A stretch of DNA of 64,000 bases, taken from Rhizophagus irregularis. Lineage: Eukaryota > Glomeromycota > Glomeromycetes > Glomerales > Glomeraceae. The notes below the pieces were generated by a model. That model did no database searches and was not told where the DNA came from. It worked only from the letters and a program-made list of their open reading frames with translations. Below are positions 1 through 12,552 of the stretch, one piece after another; position 1 is the stretch's first letter; each line of letters opens with the position of its first letter. The stretch spans positions 372,001 through 436,000 of the forward strand of contig NC_089441.1 in NCBI RefSeq assembly GCF_026210795.1, written 5' to 3'. The position numbers were made by a program, and so were the translations under genes.

Positions 1-2292
1 ATCGTATGAGATTATCACAAGAAAAATTAGATCAATTTGACTCTTTTTTTTCTGATAAAAATAATGTAAACATGTCATCCTATAAGACGGATAATGAAAG
101 TGGATTACCTATCTTGTACCTGCAGAATAATAAAAAATCTTTATGGGAAAAGTTTACAGAACTTTATCCTAATGGTATGGGACGTACATCCTTTATGACA
201 CGATTGGAAAGTGGTAGATTTGTCTATAAGGAAAATTTAGGGGGACTGTGTTCAATATGCAATGAAAATTTTTATGAGGTATTTTTAGATCTTGAAAAAT
301 TGATAGAAAATAATATTGTAAATACGCAATTGAAGGTAAATATTTCATGTACCTTTGTAATTATCACGTTATAATAATAATAATAGCGTCTATTATTTGA
401 GAAAAGAACGATTTATGTAAACAATTACAGATTCTTCGACGATATCTCAGAAAGGATTTTGAAAAAGAGTTGAAAGTTGATATTACCGGAAAACCAAAAC
501 ACAATCCTTGTATCTGTCATTGCTTAATTCACGCTTTTGGAATATGTTCAGAATCACATACTGATGCATGTTCACAATGCAATAAATTATTTTTCATCTT
601 TGAGCTGTTAAAAAAACAATTATCAGCCGAGCATCACGAATTTTTGAATATTAAACTAAAGCAACTAATATTCTGGTTATCTCACCTTATGAGAAAATTT
701 TACCTAAATTCACAATTTAATATTAGACTTCAAGAGTTGGATGATGAAGGTGCAGTCCTTATTGTTGATTATAAGATGAGAATTCTTCCACAAACTTCTC
801 GTGAGACAAAATCTGAATTTTTTGGAAAACGCGGATGGACTTTGCATTCAGTTCTTGTGTATCAAAAAATCAAAGGTACACAAACTATGAATATTGAAGC
901 ATTCGATCACTGATCTGATAACACCAAGCAAGATGCTTGGTTCACTGCCTCTTCTCTCCATGCTGTAATAGAAAATCTTGAACAAAAACCTAAATGGATA
1001 ACGATTATTTCTGATAATGGTCCACATTATCACAATACACAACTGATGATCATCCTTTCTTATTGGTATGATTGGTACAATGTAGAAGTGAGACGGTGGA
1101 TATTCTTAGAGGCTGGAGAAGCCAAAACATCAATAGATTCCCATCATGCTCAAGTAATATAAAACTTGAAGAAAAATATTTTTTTTATTACTTACATTAT
1201 TTTATTTTTGTAGATTTCACAAGCAATAAAACGTTATGTACGACTTGGATTGAATATTACTGATGGAGAAGATATTCAAAAAGCAATACAGAATATTTCA
1301 GGAGCTCGCGTTTCACAACTGACACCTGATCGTGAATTTGGTAAGAATTAAAAAAAAATATATTGATTTTTTTGATATTAGATTGAATTTTTGATACAAT
1401 TTTTTTGAATAGACAAAAAAACAAAGATCGGAACTATAGCTGGTATAAATAATTGGAATGAATGGTCTTGGCCAGTTGATGGTCCTAATGCAGGTCATAT
1501 ACTGGCACGTGCCTTACCTCATATAAATGAATGGACAACGATTACGCCAGCGAAAATAAAAAAGTTGGAAAAAACTCCAACTACAAAACCAAATCCTAGT
1601 TTTACTACTCCTTCTAAAGCAACTAATCAATGGGTAACTCCAATATTAAGACCAATTTGTAAGTTATTGATCGTATTTTTGTTAATTTTGAACTCTAATC
1701 TTAAATTTCCAATACTTTTTTATTAGCATCAGAAATAAATAATATCCAAAACAATAATCAGAAAATTAATACGGTAAATACTTACAATCCCTTTATTTAC
1801 TGTACAAATATTAACCCAATTCCCAATTAGATCATAATTTCTTCTGTTGATTTGGATTTGGTTGACCTCACAAATAAAGAAAATACACAACAAAACACAA
1901 TGTTAGTTTTATAATACATTGTGATATTTTCTTGCCATTGGTCAATTTGTTAATATTTATTCTTTTATAGACGTGGTATCTTCTTTGCGGGGTGGGCACT
2001 AAAAGAAAAACAAATAATAAATCAGCGAGGAACGGTAAAAAGAATAAAACCAGAAATTAAAGCGCTAATGGAAACAATGTTTTTGAATGGAAATATTGAC
2101 AAAAGAAAGAAAATGTCCGCACAAGAAATGTATGATAATCTTACAGAACGTGCGTCACAAGAAGAAATAGAAGAAAATGATATTCCAAAAGTTCAAACCA
2201 TTCAAAACTGGATTGCAAATTATACTAGAACTTTTAAAGCTTCTGCTTCACTTCGTGCTTTGGAAGAAGCAGAATCTTCAAAAAATACATGA
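1..2292 (+). pseudogene. DDE-transposase-like multi-exon gene, nonsense-broken, 5' end cut by window
   Basis: Reading frame continues through seven exons: about 6-335, 431-1153, 1214-1340, 1413-1658, 1727-1773, 1831-1901 and 1971-2292, with GT-AG introns of 57-95 bp. Exon 2 has Cys/His pairs (CICHC near 510-530, CSQCNK near 575), then conserved acidic blocks VDYKMRILP, ISDNGPHYHN and FLEAGEAKT..DSHHAQ. Their D...D...E spacing resembles a DDE nuclease core. The C-terminus is a charged segment followed by a helical RxKPEIKALME-like block. The frame is interrupted by TGA at 911-913, at a place where the family (by my recollection of Glomeromycotina proteins) has Trp, so TGG to TGA is likely. I recognise the family as a large repeated one in Rhizophagus but cannot name it. 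The start at 6 is only the first ATG in the window; upstream exons may exist. Confidence 0.6.
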
Positions 2293-2898
2293 ATAATGGG
2301 TTTTTTGTTTGGTTGTAATAAATTTTAGAAATTGCAATTTTAGTAGTAATATACTTCTTTATACCAAAATCCAACGTCGACCGTACTATAAGTGCGTTTT
2401 GTATAATAAAGAGAGTATTTTTTTTTTATATATATTGTTTGAACGGGCTATGAAGAACAGAGTAATGTGATTTTTTTTGTGTCTGTTTACACAACATTTG
2501 GGGTTTTCCTTATCGGTATTGTTGGCAATTATTTGTATATCATAGTTTTTCATAGTAAATTCCCCCGGATCTGCATAATAATTTTATGTCGATCATATAA
2601 GGACCGGCACTTAAACCACTTTATTTGGCTTTGATGCGACTAGGTTTGCAATTAAACGAAAAAAATATGAACGTATATTAGGTAGGTTACTTCGTGTGGC
2701 GTGGTGTTTTGTTATAAGATATATTTTCATACGTCTACGTCGTTGAGGAATATTAGTCTTAGAACATAGTTTTCCGATAATTTGAAAAGAAAAATATAAA
2801 AAATATAATAGAATTTTAAAATTTTTAAAATCTTCTTAAAGAAAATTTGGCACCGAACTTGAGAAAGTTGAAGCCATAAAGAATTGTATGTAGTTACG
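2293..2898. other. intergenic, no gene seen
   Basis: AT-rich sequence downstream of the transposase-like gene. No ORF above about 60 codons and no family resemblance. A GT-rich patch occurs near 2490-2530. Nothing else could be supported. Confidence 0.5.
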
Positions 2899-3792
2899 TA
2901 CAGTCGCGTCGGAAAGTGTTGCCCGATTACTTACAGGTGGAGGTTATAATTATTTACCACTATGGTTATCCCAGCATCCAGTGATCAGAGTTTGACAAAT
3001 TAAGGCTTATTGGATTCACCTCACCAAGACGAGTCCAATGTTAGTTGAATCATGTCTCTAGGTCCAATAGATGCCGAGATATACCTCCAAACATACTTTA
3101 CCTGAAAATTTTTTGAAACTCTGGGTTTCATAAAACCGGGAATAGCTCACTATTCAGTGATCCGATTTTGATAATCAAAGGCTCATTAGATTAGTCTCGT
3201 CGAGACGCATCGAATGGTGGCCAGCTCATGTGTATAACATCGATATATCACGAGATAATGGCCAAAATGTCTATAATATATTTTAATATATATCTTGGCA
3301 TATATCGATCCTAGAGATATGAACCGACCACTATTCAATTTGTCTTGATGAGACGAATCCAATGAGCCCTTATTCGCTAAATTCGGATCACTGGATGCCA
3401 AGATAATCACAAGTGGCAAGATAATTATAAATTTCATATTTAAGCAAAAATCAGCTAAAATTAAATAAAATTGCAACTACTGATTTGCCAACAATTTAAT
3501 TTGGTTTAAACAAAGTAGAGAACAATTAGAAACGAACCAATATATTATCCAGAAGTGTGACCTCCTCCTAAGAGCTGTAGGCGAACTTAAAGCTGGACTG
3601 AAGAAAAAATGAAAATTTAAATAGTTCTGTTTTTGGGAAGGCTGCCACCCTGGGATTGTGAAAATTTAATGTAGTATGAGAAGCAAACTAGATATAAATT
3701 TTTTACTAATGTTTATACTGGTGAAAAAATACAAATATATTTGTATTTGTCTTCATTTTCAAATCGGGCATTACTTTCCGACGCGACTGTAC
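2899..3792. mobile_element. 894-bp non-autonomous TIR element, Tc1/mariner-type ends, with internal repeats
   Basis: The left end reads TACAGTCGCGTCGGAAAGT followed by a GCCCGATT block. The right end (3763-3792) is its reverse complement with about 28 of 30 bases matching. The ends carry TA, compatible with a TA target duplication. No transposase ORF is present. The interior holds a roughly 110-bp unit (containing 'ccagtgatc', 'ggctcattggatt', 'gagacg' and 'tctctaggat'-type words) twice in plus orientation (about 2968-3085 and 3150-3265) and once inverted (about 3290-3405). The 96-codon minus ORF inside it is treated as chance. Mariner assignment is inference from the CAGTCGCG-type terminus and TA ends. 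Confidence 0.75.
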
Positions 3793-6541
3793 ATCCGTAG
3801 ATTTGAACACGTCTTACTATATGCAAATAATGTATCGTAAATGATTATTGTGATATTGAGAAAGGTTGACGGTCAAAAGTTATCAAGGTTTTGAGAAAGC
3901 TTTTCTTTCAAAATATATTATGTCATATATAATTATGCATATTTTGATTAATTATACTGTGATACTATTAGCTATTAGCCAATTTACCAATTTGGCTAAT
4001 TAACTAAAAATTTCTTTTACTTTAATCTTTTACTTACTTGATTCTGAACAAAATCTCTAACGTAGAGAAAGAAAATGAGATAAGTACCAAAAATCAGATT
4101 TATATACAATAAACTTTTCAACTTTTTGACATTTGTTATACAGTATATACTAAAATTCGTAGATGATACAACCTGATACTTTATATGAAACTTTCAAAAG
4201 GTATCGATTGATAGAAGCGTAGGACGAAGTTAACAATCCCAAAAATTATCAAGGTATAATTTATTAAATAAGATATTATAAATATAAGGAAGAATATTAA
4301 TATTATCGCCATTTTCAAAATAGTATACGCAATTTATTTGTGATTGTATATTCGAATACCAATATTCGCCCGGTTTTTGTCCGGTTTTTGTCCATATTTC
4401 GTCCGGTTTTCGTCCGGTTTTCGATTTTCTTTTTTTTTTATTCAATTTAACTGAATACATCATTTTGAAAATGGCGATAATACAAAGCTCAAACATTTAT
4501 TAATGACAAAAAATTATCCAAAAAAAAAATAAAATGACAAATATTTTTTTTTATGATATAAAGACTTAAACGTACAAAATTTTAAACCCGGCTATTTACA
4601 ATCACCTAATAATCTAATTCACGTATTGTGAAAATAACTAAAATAGTAATTTTGACGCAAACGGAATTTAAAATTTCTATTGTTTATTGTTAAAAAGCGA
4701 TATACATACAAATAATAATAAAATAACGACAAGTAACGATAAAAAACTTTGTTATTTCTATTATAAAGAAAAAAAATTTTTCAATAATTTTTTTTTTTTA
4801 ACGACATTCTTTTTTCCATTCCTTATTTACTGTATTTTATTTTACGTATAACGACAGATATCGAAAAAAAACAAACACAAAAATTATTACAAATCACGAT
4901 TATTTTGTATAACTTTGATCTTGTGACTTTTGACCTGATTGTTTCCAAGAATGGTAACAGCTTCTATAAATGAAAACATGGATCATCATCGTTGTTTCAT
5001 ATTCTCCCCTGTTATTTGTACCTTTTACTGTACGGGAGGCCTGTACCCTTTTTTAAAAAATGGAATGGAAATTTCCTTCGGAAATGTTTGCCTATTTTAT
5101 AATTATGGACCTTTTTTTAGAACCAGTAAATTTAGAAATTTGTAAAACCGAACAAAATTTTTAAGATTAGTCATCTAAGAAAATTTAAACCATTTTTAAA
5201 AATAATCGACATATCGACATATCAATAATAAAAAAAAATATCATATGCTTTCTAATGCAACTAATTATGAAATTATATATTCAACTCAATTTTAGGTTAA
5301 AATGATAAAACAAATATAATATTTATTTATATATTTAATATTTTTTATAAGTTTGAAAAACAACTTTTTGGAATAATAATGAGAAAATTATTTTATTATT
5401 TAAAAAACATTACATGCGTCACAAAATTAAATACTGCATTGTCTACATTTTATGGTATACAACATATAGTATTTGCAGATTTTGATAGTTTTTGGTATCT
5501 TTTTTATTTAAACAAAGAAAGATATATAAATAAATATTAAATATTTAATAAACACAAAAAAAAAATTATTTTTATTTTTATTTTTATTTTCTAATTTTTA
5601 TTTTTCTAACCATTTAAACCATAAACTAAAAAACAATTGGTTCTTAATTATATGTATATATATACTTTTTTTTTAAATAATGTCATATGTCTCATATGTA
5701 TGTAAGATATTGATTTCCTTGTTATAAAAAGAATTATATAAATAAAGTTATGCAATTATGTTTTTACTTTTATTGCTCATAATATTATCATTTAAAAAAA
5801 TCTCCTTGTATTTATCCATTCTTATTGAATCCATTTATGTTAAAAGAATTAGAACTTTCGAACGAATATAAATAATCCTGTTAATAAAACATATTAATTA
5901 TTTCTATTTGCAGTATAACAATTAAAAAAACAAAGGAAAAAAAAGTAGACGGTCGCACAAAACAATCGAACATTACCGATAATGCAACGTGACACAAAGT
6001 TTGATCAAATTAACTTCTATAATACATAAAACCTTTGAAAACTGTTACGTCCCTGATTTGTCACACCTTAAACATAATAACATTTTTGCAGCGATCTTGC
6101 TTATAATTATTCAGGATAAACATTTGCACATTTAAATTTTTGTAAACATAAACACACTGTAAAAATAAAGAAATTAGTACGGAGTTAAGTTACAAAAGTT
6201 TCGTAAAATTTTTTTTTTTAGGGTCAATTTGTTTGTAAATAAACTTTATGCTCAAACCCTGTAATAAAATTATTTACAACAAAATGACAAAAAAGAGTTA
6301 ATAATATTTCATATTATTTAAAATTTATATAAATAGGACCTTTATGAATAAAAAATTTTTTTTTCAAAATTACGAAAAAGTCCTCTTGTATTATATTTTT
6401 GGACGTTTGAAACGTCTTTTTTTTTATTTTATTTGCTGGGCAACCAAATATTAAAAATCCATCCAAAAAAAAATATTATCCCAAAAAAAAAAATACAAAC
6501 CTTGCATATATACATTTCTTTCATACATACCTCCTTACATC
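3793..6541. other. intergenic, gene-free AT-rich region
   Basis: Apart from the MITE at 4301-4482, I see only AT-rich sequence with homopolymer runs and simple TTTTA-type stretches (about 5570-5600). The 68-codon ORF at 4939 has no recognisable domain and was not accepted. The last 150 bp before 6542 contain poly-A/T tracts and probably the promoter of the secreted-protein gene, but no motif is clear enough to call. Confidence 0.5.
4301..4482. mobile_element. 182-bp MITE with perfect 20-bp terminal inverted repeats
   Basis: TATTATCGCCATTTTCAAAA at 4301-4320 is exactly the reverse complement of 4463-4482. The interior carries five short direct repeats related to CGTCCGGTTTT between about 4366 and 4425. 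There is no coding capacity. The target duplication is not resolved because the flanks are AT-rich. Confidence 0.7.
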
Positions 6542-7897
6542 ATGAATAAATACATTTTAATTTCATTGTTCCTATTTTTATTTATTGGAGACGTATATTC
6601 CGATTTTAATGTCGTAGGAAAAAGTTATGAATTTAAACCTACAACCGAACTTCGTAGTTTTTATAGTCAACAAAATGGAGATGATCCATCTAAAGGATAT
6701 CATAAAGCGGAGGTTTATTTTAAAACCAAAGTACCATCAGTAAACCCTGACCAAAATGGTGTAACTAGTATTGATTGTAGTGATGGTAATAAAATTACTC
6801 TTGGTTTAAATGATAAGAAAGCGATCGAAAAAGTTAAAGATTGGCCTGATAAAGTTATGTTATTAATCTCTCATAAATGGGAATGTTTTGGTGAAAAATC
6901 GACTCAAACATTTATGATTAAAAGTAAATCTATTGATACCTCCAATAAAAAAGTCACTTTTATTACGGAAAGTTGTAAAGTTTCTGATTGGTCAAAAGAT
7001 TTCATAATTGATCTTTCATGGGTAAATGGTTTAAGTAATAATCGTAATAATCGTCGTAAATTAAATACAAAAGCCTTAATTCCAATTCCAAAAATTGATA
7101 TATCCAACAAATTAAGTTTAAACGTCTTATTTAATGAAACAACAGGAAAATCTTCTTCACCAAATTTTCCTCTTTTACAAGATGAAAATCTCTCATTACT
7201 TTGTGAAAATTGTTTTTTAAAAGGTGATGCTACAATTTCGATGAAACTTGCTGGTAGTTTTGGTTTTTCATTAGATTTAACTGAAGCTTCAATTTCTCTT
7301 AATGGAAGCGCTTTAATGAACATTGACCTCTCTCTTAATGGTACTGCTGGAGCTGGTATTGGCTTTGATAAAATACTCCTTTCTATTCCTTTACCTGGAA
7401 ATTTTAATGTACCCAAGTTATTTTCTCTTGGTCCTTCAGTAGATCTTGTAGCTTCAACCAATATAACTACTAATGTAACTGGTTCATTAGGTTTTGGGGG
7501 TGATATAAGTTTACCGAATTTTAATGCAAATTTTACATTTATTGATGTAAAAAATCCAAAATTTACACAATCCGGTTTCAAACCTAAAACTAAATTACAT
7601 AAACCAAAATTTGGAATTGATTCTGCTTCAGCTGATGTTGCTGGTTCAATCAAACCACAATTAGCTCTTGGTCTTAATATATTAAATGGAGTTTTTGAAC
7701 AAAAACTTGGTTTTCAAGTAGTTGGAACTTTAAATAATAATATTTCTTTTGGTGGTAAAGGTAAAAATTCTTGTCTAAAAAAGACTCAACCACGTCTTAA
7801 AATTGACCTTAATGGTAATTTGGGATTTTTCATTAATGATGATAATTTCCCTGTAGTAGATTTTCCTTCTTTAAATTTATTAAATAAATGTTTATAA
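6542..7897 (+). CDS. secreted protein, DUF7029/DUF7223-like, paralogue 1
   Basis: A single-exon gene for 451 residues. A hydrophobic signal peptide (residues about 1-20, ending VYS before DFNVVG) predicts secretion. The N-terminal half (about 30-165) has a YHKAEVYFKTK segment, a Cys-containing SIDCSDG strand and VMLLISHKWECFG. This is the layout I associate with the fungal DUF7029 family. The C-terminal half (about 185-451) is a glycine/leucine/asparagine-rich, strand-prone region resembling DUF7223. It has paired cysteines (LLCENCF), many N-x-S/T sites and ends LLNKCL. Translation starts at the ATG directly before the signal peptide. A second copy lies 4.7 kb downstream on the same strand. 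No catalytic motif is visible; a cell-wall or extracellular role is inference. Domain names are from memory and are the least certain part. Confidence 0.85.
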   Translation: MNKYILISLFLFLFIGDVYSDFNVVGKSYEFKPTTELRSFYSQQNGDDPSKGYHKAEVYFKTKVPSVNPDQNGVTSIDCSDGNKITLGLNDKKAIEKVKDWPDKVMLLISHKWECFGEKSTQTFMIKSKSIDTSNKKVTFITESCKVSDWSKDFIIDLSWVNGLSNNRNNRRKLNTKALIPIPKIDISNKLSLNVLFNETTGKSSSPNFPLLQDENLSLLCENCFLKGDATISMKLAGSFGFSLDLTEASISLNGSALMNIDLSLNGTAGAGIGFDKILLSIPLPGNFNVPKLFSLGPSVDLVASTNITTNVTGSLGFGGDISLPNFNANFTFIDVKNPKFTQSGFKPKTKLHKPKFGIDSASADVAGSIKPQLALGLNILNGVFEQKLGFQVVGTLNNNISFGGKGKNSCLKKTQPRLKIDLNGNLGFFINDDNFPVVDFPSLNLLNKCL

Positions 7898-8100
7898 AAA
7901 AAAAAGGTATATATAATTAGCGTGATAAAAGGTATTACATAATTAGTAAAAAATATTAAAGATATACATAATTAATGTAGAAAAAAAAATATATATTAAA
8001 GGTATATATAATTAGTGTAGAAAAGGTATATATATATATATTGTTAGTATGAAAAAAAAAATATAAAGGTATAATATATATTATGAAAAATATTATTTAT
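7898..8100. repeat. AT-rich degenerate tandem repeat after paralogue 1
   Basis: Four to five imperfect copies of an AAAGGTATATATAATTAGTG-like unit separated by A-runs follow directly after the stop codon. It is likely part of the 3' UTR or a small minisatellite. No coding content. Confidence 0.55.
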
Positions 8101-11100
8101 TTATTTGAAATATTTAATTTTTTTTTTGTCATAATAAAAATTTTCAAATGTTTTGATAACATTTTTTTTTATTGTCCAATCTTTTGATTTATTATCCAAT
8201 GTTTGAATTTTGGGAAATGAGCGAAAAATCCTTTAACGAGTGTTACCCGAAGGCAAACTCACCATTTAGATTTCAGCCATCAATACCTAAAGTTATATTC
8301 TTTAGACGCATTTAATTCATCGACATTTACTTCGCTGACGATGACGATGACAATTACGTTTCTCCGACGAAACGTTTCACCTAGAGAGTCCAGGTCTCTC
8401 ACCGATATTTACAATATTTTTTTAAATATTTTTTTTTATAATATATTAAATTTTTTAAAAAATAAATACTTAATTATATTTATCGTATTTTGTATATATA
8501 TATCTTCAAATTTTTTTTTTATTACCGTATACAGACCACATTTTTTTTAAAAAAAAACTTTGCAATTCTATTAACTTTGTATCAAAATACGGTACATAAA
8601 ATAAATATAAAAACAGGAGCAAAAAATCCGGAATTTACATATAAAACATATCTGATATCCATAACATAATACGAGATAAAAAAAAAGTCCTGTGCTATAG
8701 TACAATAAATTAATAGACTATTTACGAGTTGTCTTTCTAAACATAAAATCAATGTTAAGTAGATATAATAAACATTATTTATTCAGTACTTATTTCATCT
8801 AAATATGATAGTGTTCTTTTTATATATAATAAAACATTTACGGTCGGGTCGCCTCGTAACGAATTTTTTTGCCCAGGAAAATCGGCCTTTCGTTATAAGA
8901 AAATTCGTCAACATAATGGAATCGACTGGAAAAAATTGGTATATTGTATATTTATACACAACGTATGTCACATAAAATATCTTCGTTATATCTATCATAA
9001 GAAAAAATTCGTTCATTTAATACAGTATATACAGATGTTATACGGCTTATAGATTTTACTTCGTTATACGGTATACAACATTTAGTATGATGGGATTTTT
9101 TATATGTTAAAATCGGTACTACACTAATATACTGTATAACGCGAGTTCGTTAAATTGTATACCCTATCGCTTTAAGTGTAATTTGCATTATAAACTTTTA
9201 ATTTTCGGATTTTAAAAATTATTGTAATATATAAAATTATATTATCTGTTATTACATAATCTATTTTATCGTAAATCTTGAGTCGAGAAGATAGTAATAC
9301 TGTAATAGTGATCACAAGTCACGCGCTTCAGGGTATAACTTAATACGAGCGGAATTTTCCCTTCGCTCGTGAAAAAGAACCCTGATATTCCTAATTCACT
9401 ATGAAATTACTTTCTATTAAAATTGTCGGTAAAACGTTCATCGGCGAAGTAATTGCAGTGAAACGATTGCCAGTAAAGTGATTTCCAGTGAAGTGATTGC
9501 CCAGCAAAAGAACTATGAACTTATGATCGGCATAACAACACTGATACCTTGTCACACATAACTTAGAGACAGACCCCTGAATATCACATCATGGGTATGG
9601 GGTACACCAGATAAATTTTTCAAGCTAATCAAAAGCCCCGTGTTTCATTATAAGATTAAAGGAAAAAAATCAGCAGATTTTCTTATTAATGTGCCAGTGT
9701 TACCGCTAATCCAATATCTCCTACTATCTCCTACGTATTATCGTATTAACGTATTATTCTACTCACCCGCTGATAGATTCGGAATTGTAATGTTCCAAAA
9801 ATCAATTAAATAAATTTTACTTTTTTTCAATATAAATAATTTCATAAAAAATAATTTCCGATCCGTTCATACATAAGAAAATTCCATCAAATTATCAACA
9901 TCACGTTTATTAAACATATGAGGAAATTATATAAGGAAATTCGTGTTAAATTTACTTTTTATAAAAGAATAATATTTAAGGTAATAAAAAAAAAATGTTA
10001 ATTTCGTTTAAAAATTTTATTCGTACGATATTTTTTAAAGAAGGTTTGGCGGTTTTCAACTATTGCCATTAAGGAAAAGTAAAAAATGTATTATAATATA
10101 AAGTTGCATTTTGAAAGAATTAAGATTTAAATAAATTCATGTTAAAATTCGTGACTAAAAAAAAAATATTGACGTAATGTTGACGTAAAAAAAAATATCG
10201 TACGATGAACTGTAAATTATGTGAGGAAATATTATATATTATTTGCTAAATTCGTTATTATTAAAAAATTTATTTTATTTTTGGAATTTCAATTGTTAAA
10301 TTGTTAATAATCTATGAGTAAAACGATTAAAACGATTAAGACAATTAAAAAGAGGTTATCTATAAATAATTTACGCAGTCACTATAAATACTAGTAACGT
10401 TTTTAATACGCCATGTTTTTTTTATCCATAATTTTCATAATTTTCCATGTAGTTAAATTAGTTAAATTATTAGTCCACGCATAATTTACCTTTAAAATCC
10501 AAATTTGGATTGTTTATGATTAACCAGGGAATTGGATGATCGGTTATTTACACAACAATTATTAACATGAAACTCTTAACAAATAAATCGATCAAGAAAA
10601 AGGTAAATTTGTGGATCATATCCATATATATAGAATATATAGAAAATAAAGAAAATAAAGTAGAAGAAAAAAAAATTAATTGCAGAACTTTAAAAATTTA
10701 AAAATTTACAAACATCATTGTAAAATGATGATCGATCGAATTTTTCAATTAAACAAAGTCTATTTCTTTATGATTAATTTATTAACATTTAAAATTCGTG
10801 ACTAATTAAACTAAATTGATCTACTAAAAAATATATATTTTTTTTTTTAAAAAAATAATAATAAATTTTATTAATAATACTTTTAATTTTATAATTTATA
10901 ACTTAATGACTAATATTATTTTTATTCTCGAGTTTGGACATATGAGAAAATTTGTATAATGATTAATTATTTTTTTTTAAAAAAAAGTTTCAATGAAAAA
11001 AGCTTCAATATAAAAAGTTTCAATATAAAAAGTTTCAATATAAAAAATTTTAATATAAAAAGTTCAATATAAAAAGTTTCAATATTTTTAATATAAAAAA

Positions 11101-12552
11101 TTTTAATATAAAAAGTTCAATATAAAAAGTTTAACAGATCTATTTAAACTATTATCCTTTTTTTTTAAAAACAAATTTAACAATTTGCCTTGTGATGATA
11201 TTTTAAAATAACGTGCATTTGCATAACCAATTGTTTAATTCCAATGATACACATTGTTAAATTTTATCATAATGAAAAAAAAAAAATCAAAAATAGAAAT
11301 TGAATTTCAACTTGTAATAATAAAAGGTCTGAATAAAATTAGTCCATTCATCCGGATATCAAATTATGCATAGAAATTTCGTTTCGTCGCTCGTAAAAAT
11401 GTTTATCCGATAAAAGCTAAGAATTCGATAAAGCTAAGAATTCACTAAAAAAAAAAAGAATATTAAGAAATTTCTTATGATTTTAAATTATTCTTAATCT
11501 TGAAATTGTAATCGTACCAGGATATAAACCCGTTAAAACCTGAGGTTATTCGTTCTTAAAATGAAGAAAAATGTTCGTTATTAGGACTTTTCAATTTTCC
11601 AATATTGACTACTTATTTAATTGCTGTCATTTTTTTAAAAAAAATTTTCAATTTAATTGACTGCTTATTAATTTGCTGTCACTTTTCTTTTTTTTTACAA
11701 TTCTTTGTTTTTTTTCGGTCTGTTTCCTTTATTGGGTAATTGAAATTTTCTGATCGCTTAAAATTAGTAAATCATAAATAAAGATTTAGTAAATCAACGT
11801 AAATCACATATTTTAAACCACGCGGTATAACCTCATTCTTATTAAAGAAGTGAATTTCATTATTTTGAATTTTTAAATAATTAAAGTTTGTAATTGTTGT
11901 CACGTTAATGACACTTTACTTTAATCATGATTTCTTGATTGTCAAATTATACCGTGGAACCATGGAACAATCCATGTAAAAAAAGGTCGATCCGTTTTTT
12001 ATATTTCATCTTATTTCCGTAAAAGGCTCATATTTCCGGAATTAATAACTTTATATCATGAATGAAATTTATCGAATAATTTACATTTTCCGTCAATAGA
12101 TCCGTCAAATGCTCATTTTTTACGGAGTTTTTACGGATAAAATTTTTATAATACTTTCTTCCAATATATGAAATATGCAAACCTTAAATTTATTAAACTA
12201 AGTTTCCTGATAATCCAATGAAAAAATGCATTCATGTAACTTTAAAAAATATTCAATTAATTAAAAAAATTTTCTATATAAATCCTCGTCGTTATCGAAC
12301 AAAAAAAATCTCTTCATCTAATAAAAACAAAACATTACTCAAATAATCCTTTTAAACATTCTTTTTTTTTTAAAAAAAAAAACCCTGTTTAAAATATATT
12401 CCAATATTATTATACACGAATCAAATACCCTTTAATTTACATTTTGTAATTTAAAATTACATTTGTAATATAACAAACTTTTCCGTAATTTTTTTTTTAT
12501 CCTCAACCAACTTAATATTGGAATATTTATTTCCCTTTTCGAAATTAAAAAA
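8101..12552. other. 4.4-kb intergenic region between the secreted-protein paralogues
   Basis: No convincing gene. Small features are a set of short imperfect repeats of AGTGAAGTGATTGCC type at about 9445-9510, a TTTCAATATAAAAAG repeat at 10985-11130, and a near-duplicate pair of about 50 bp around 11590 and 11645 (TTGACTGCTTATTAATTTGCTGTCA-like). ORFs at 8341 (+) and 8795 (-) are short, low in complexity and have no recognisable features. Confidence 0.5.
10985..11130. repeat. short tandem repeat, 13-16 bp unit
   Basis: About ten imperfect head-to-tail copies of TTTCAATATAAAAAG and the shortened form TTCAATATAAAAAG. No relation to neighbouring coding sequence is seen. Confidence 0.8.

Noticed and set aside
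4230-4496. 88-codon minus-strand ORF
   Set aside because: Covers a MITE and its internal GTCCGGTTTT repeats.
4939-5145. 68-codon ORF
   Set aside because: No family features, no conserved context; could be chance in AT-rich DNA.
6904-7653. 249-codon minus-strand ORF
   Set aside because: Complete antisense overlap with the clear signal-peptide gene at 6542; a codon-use shadow.
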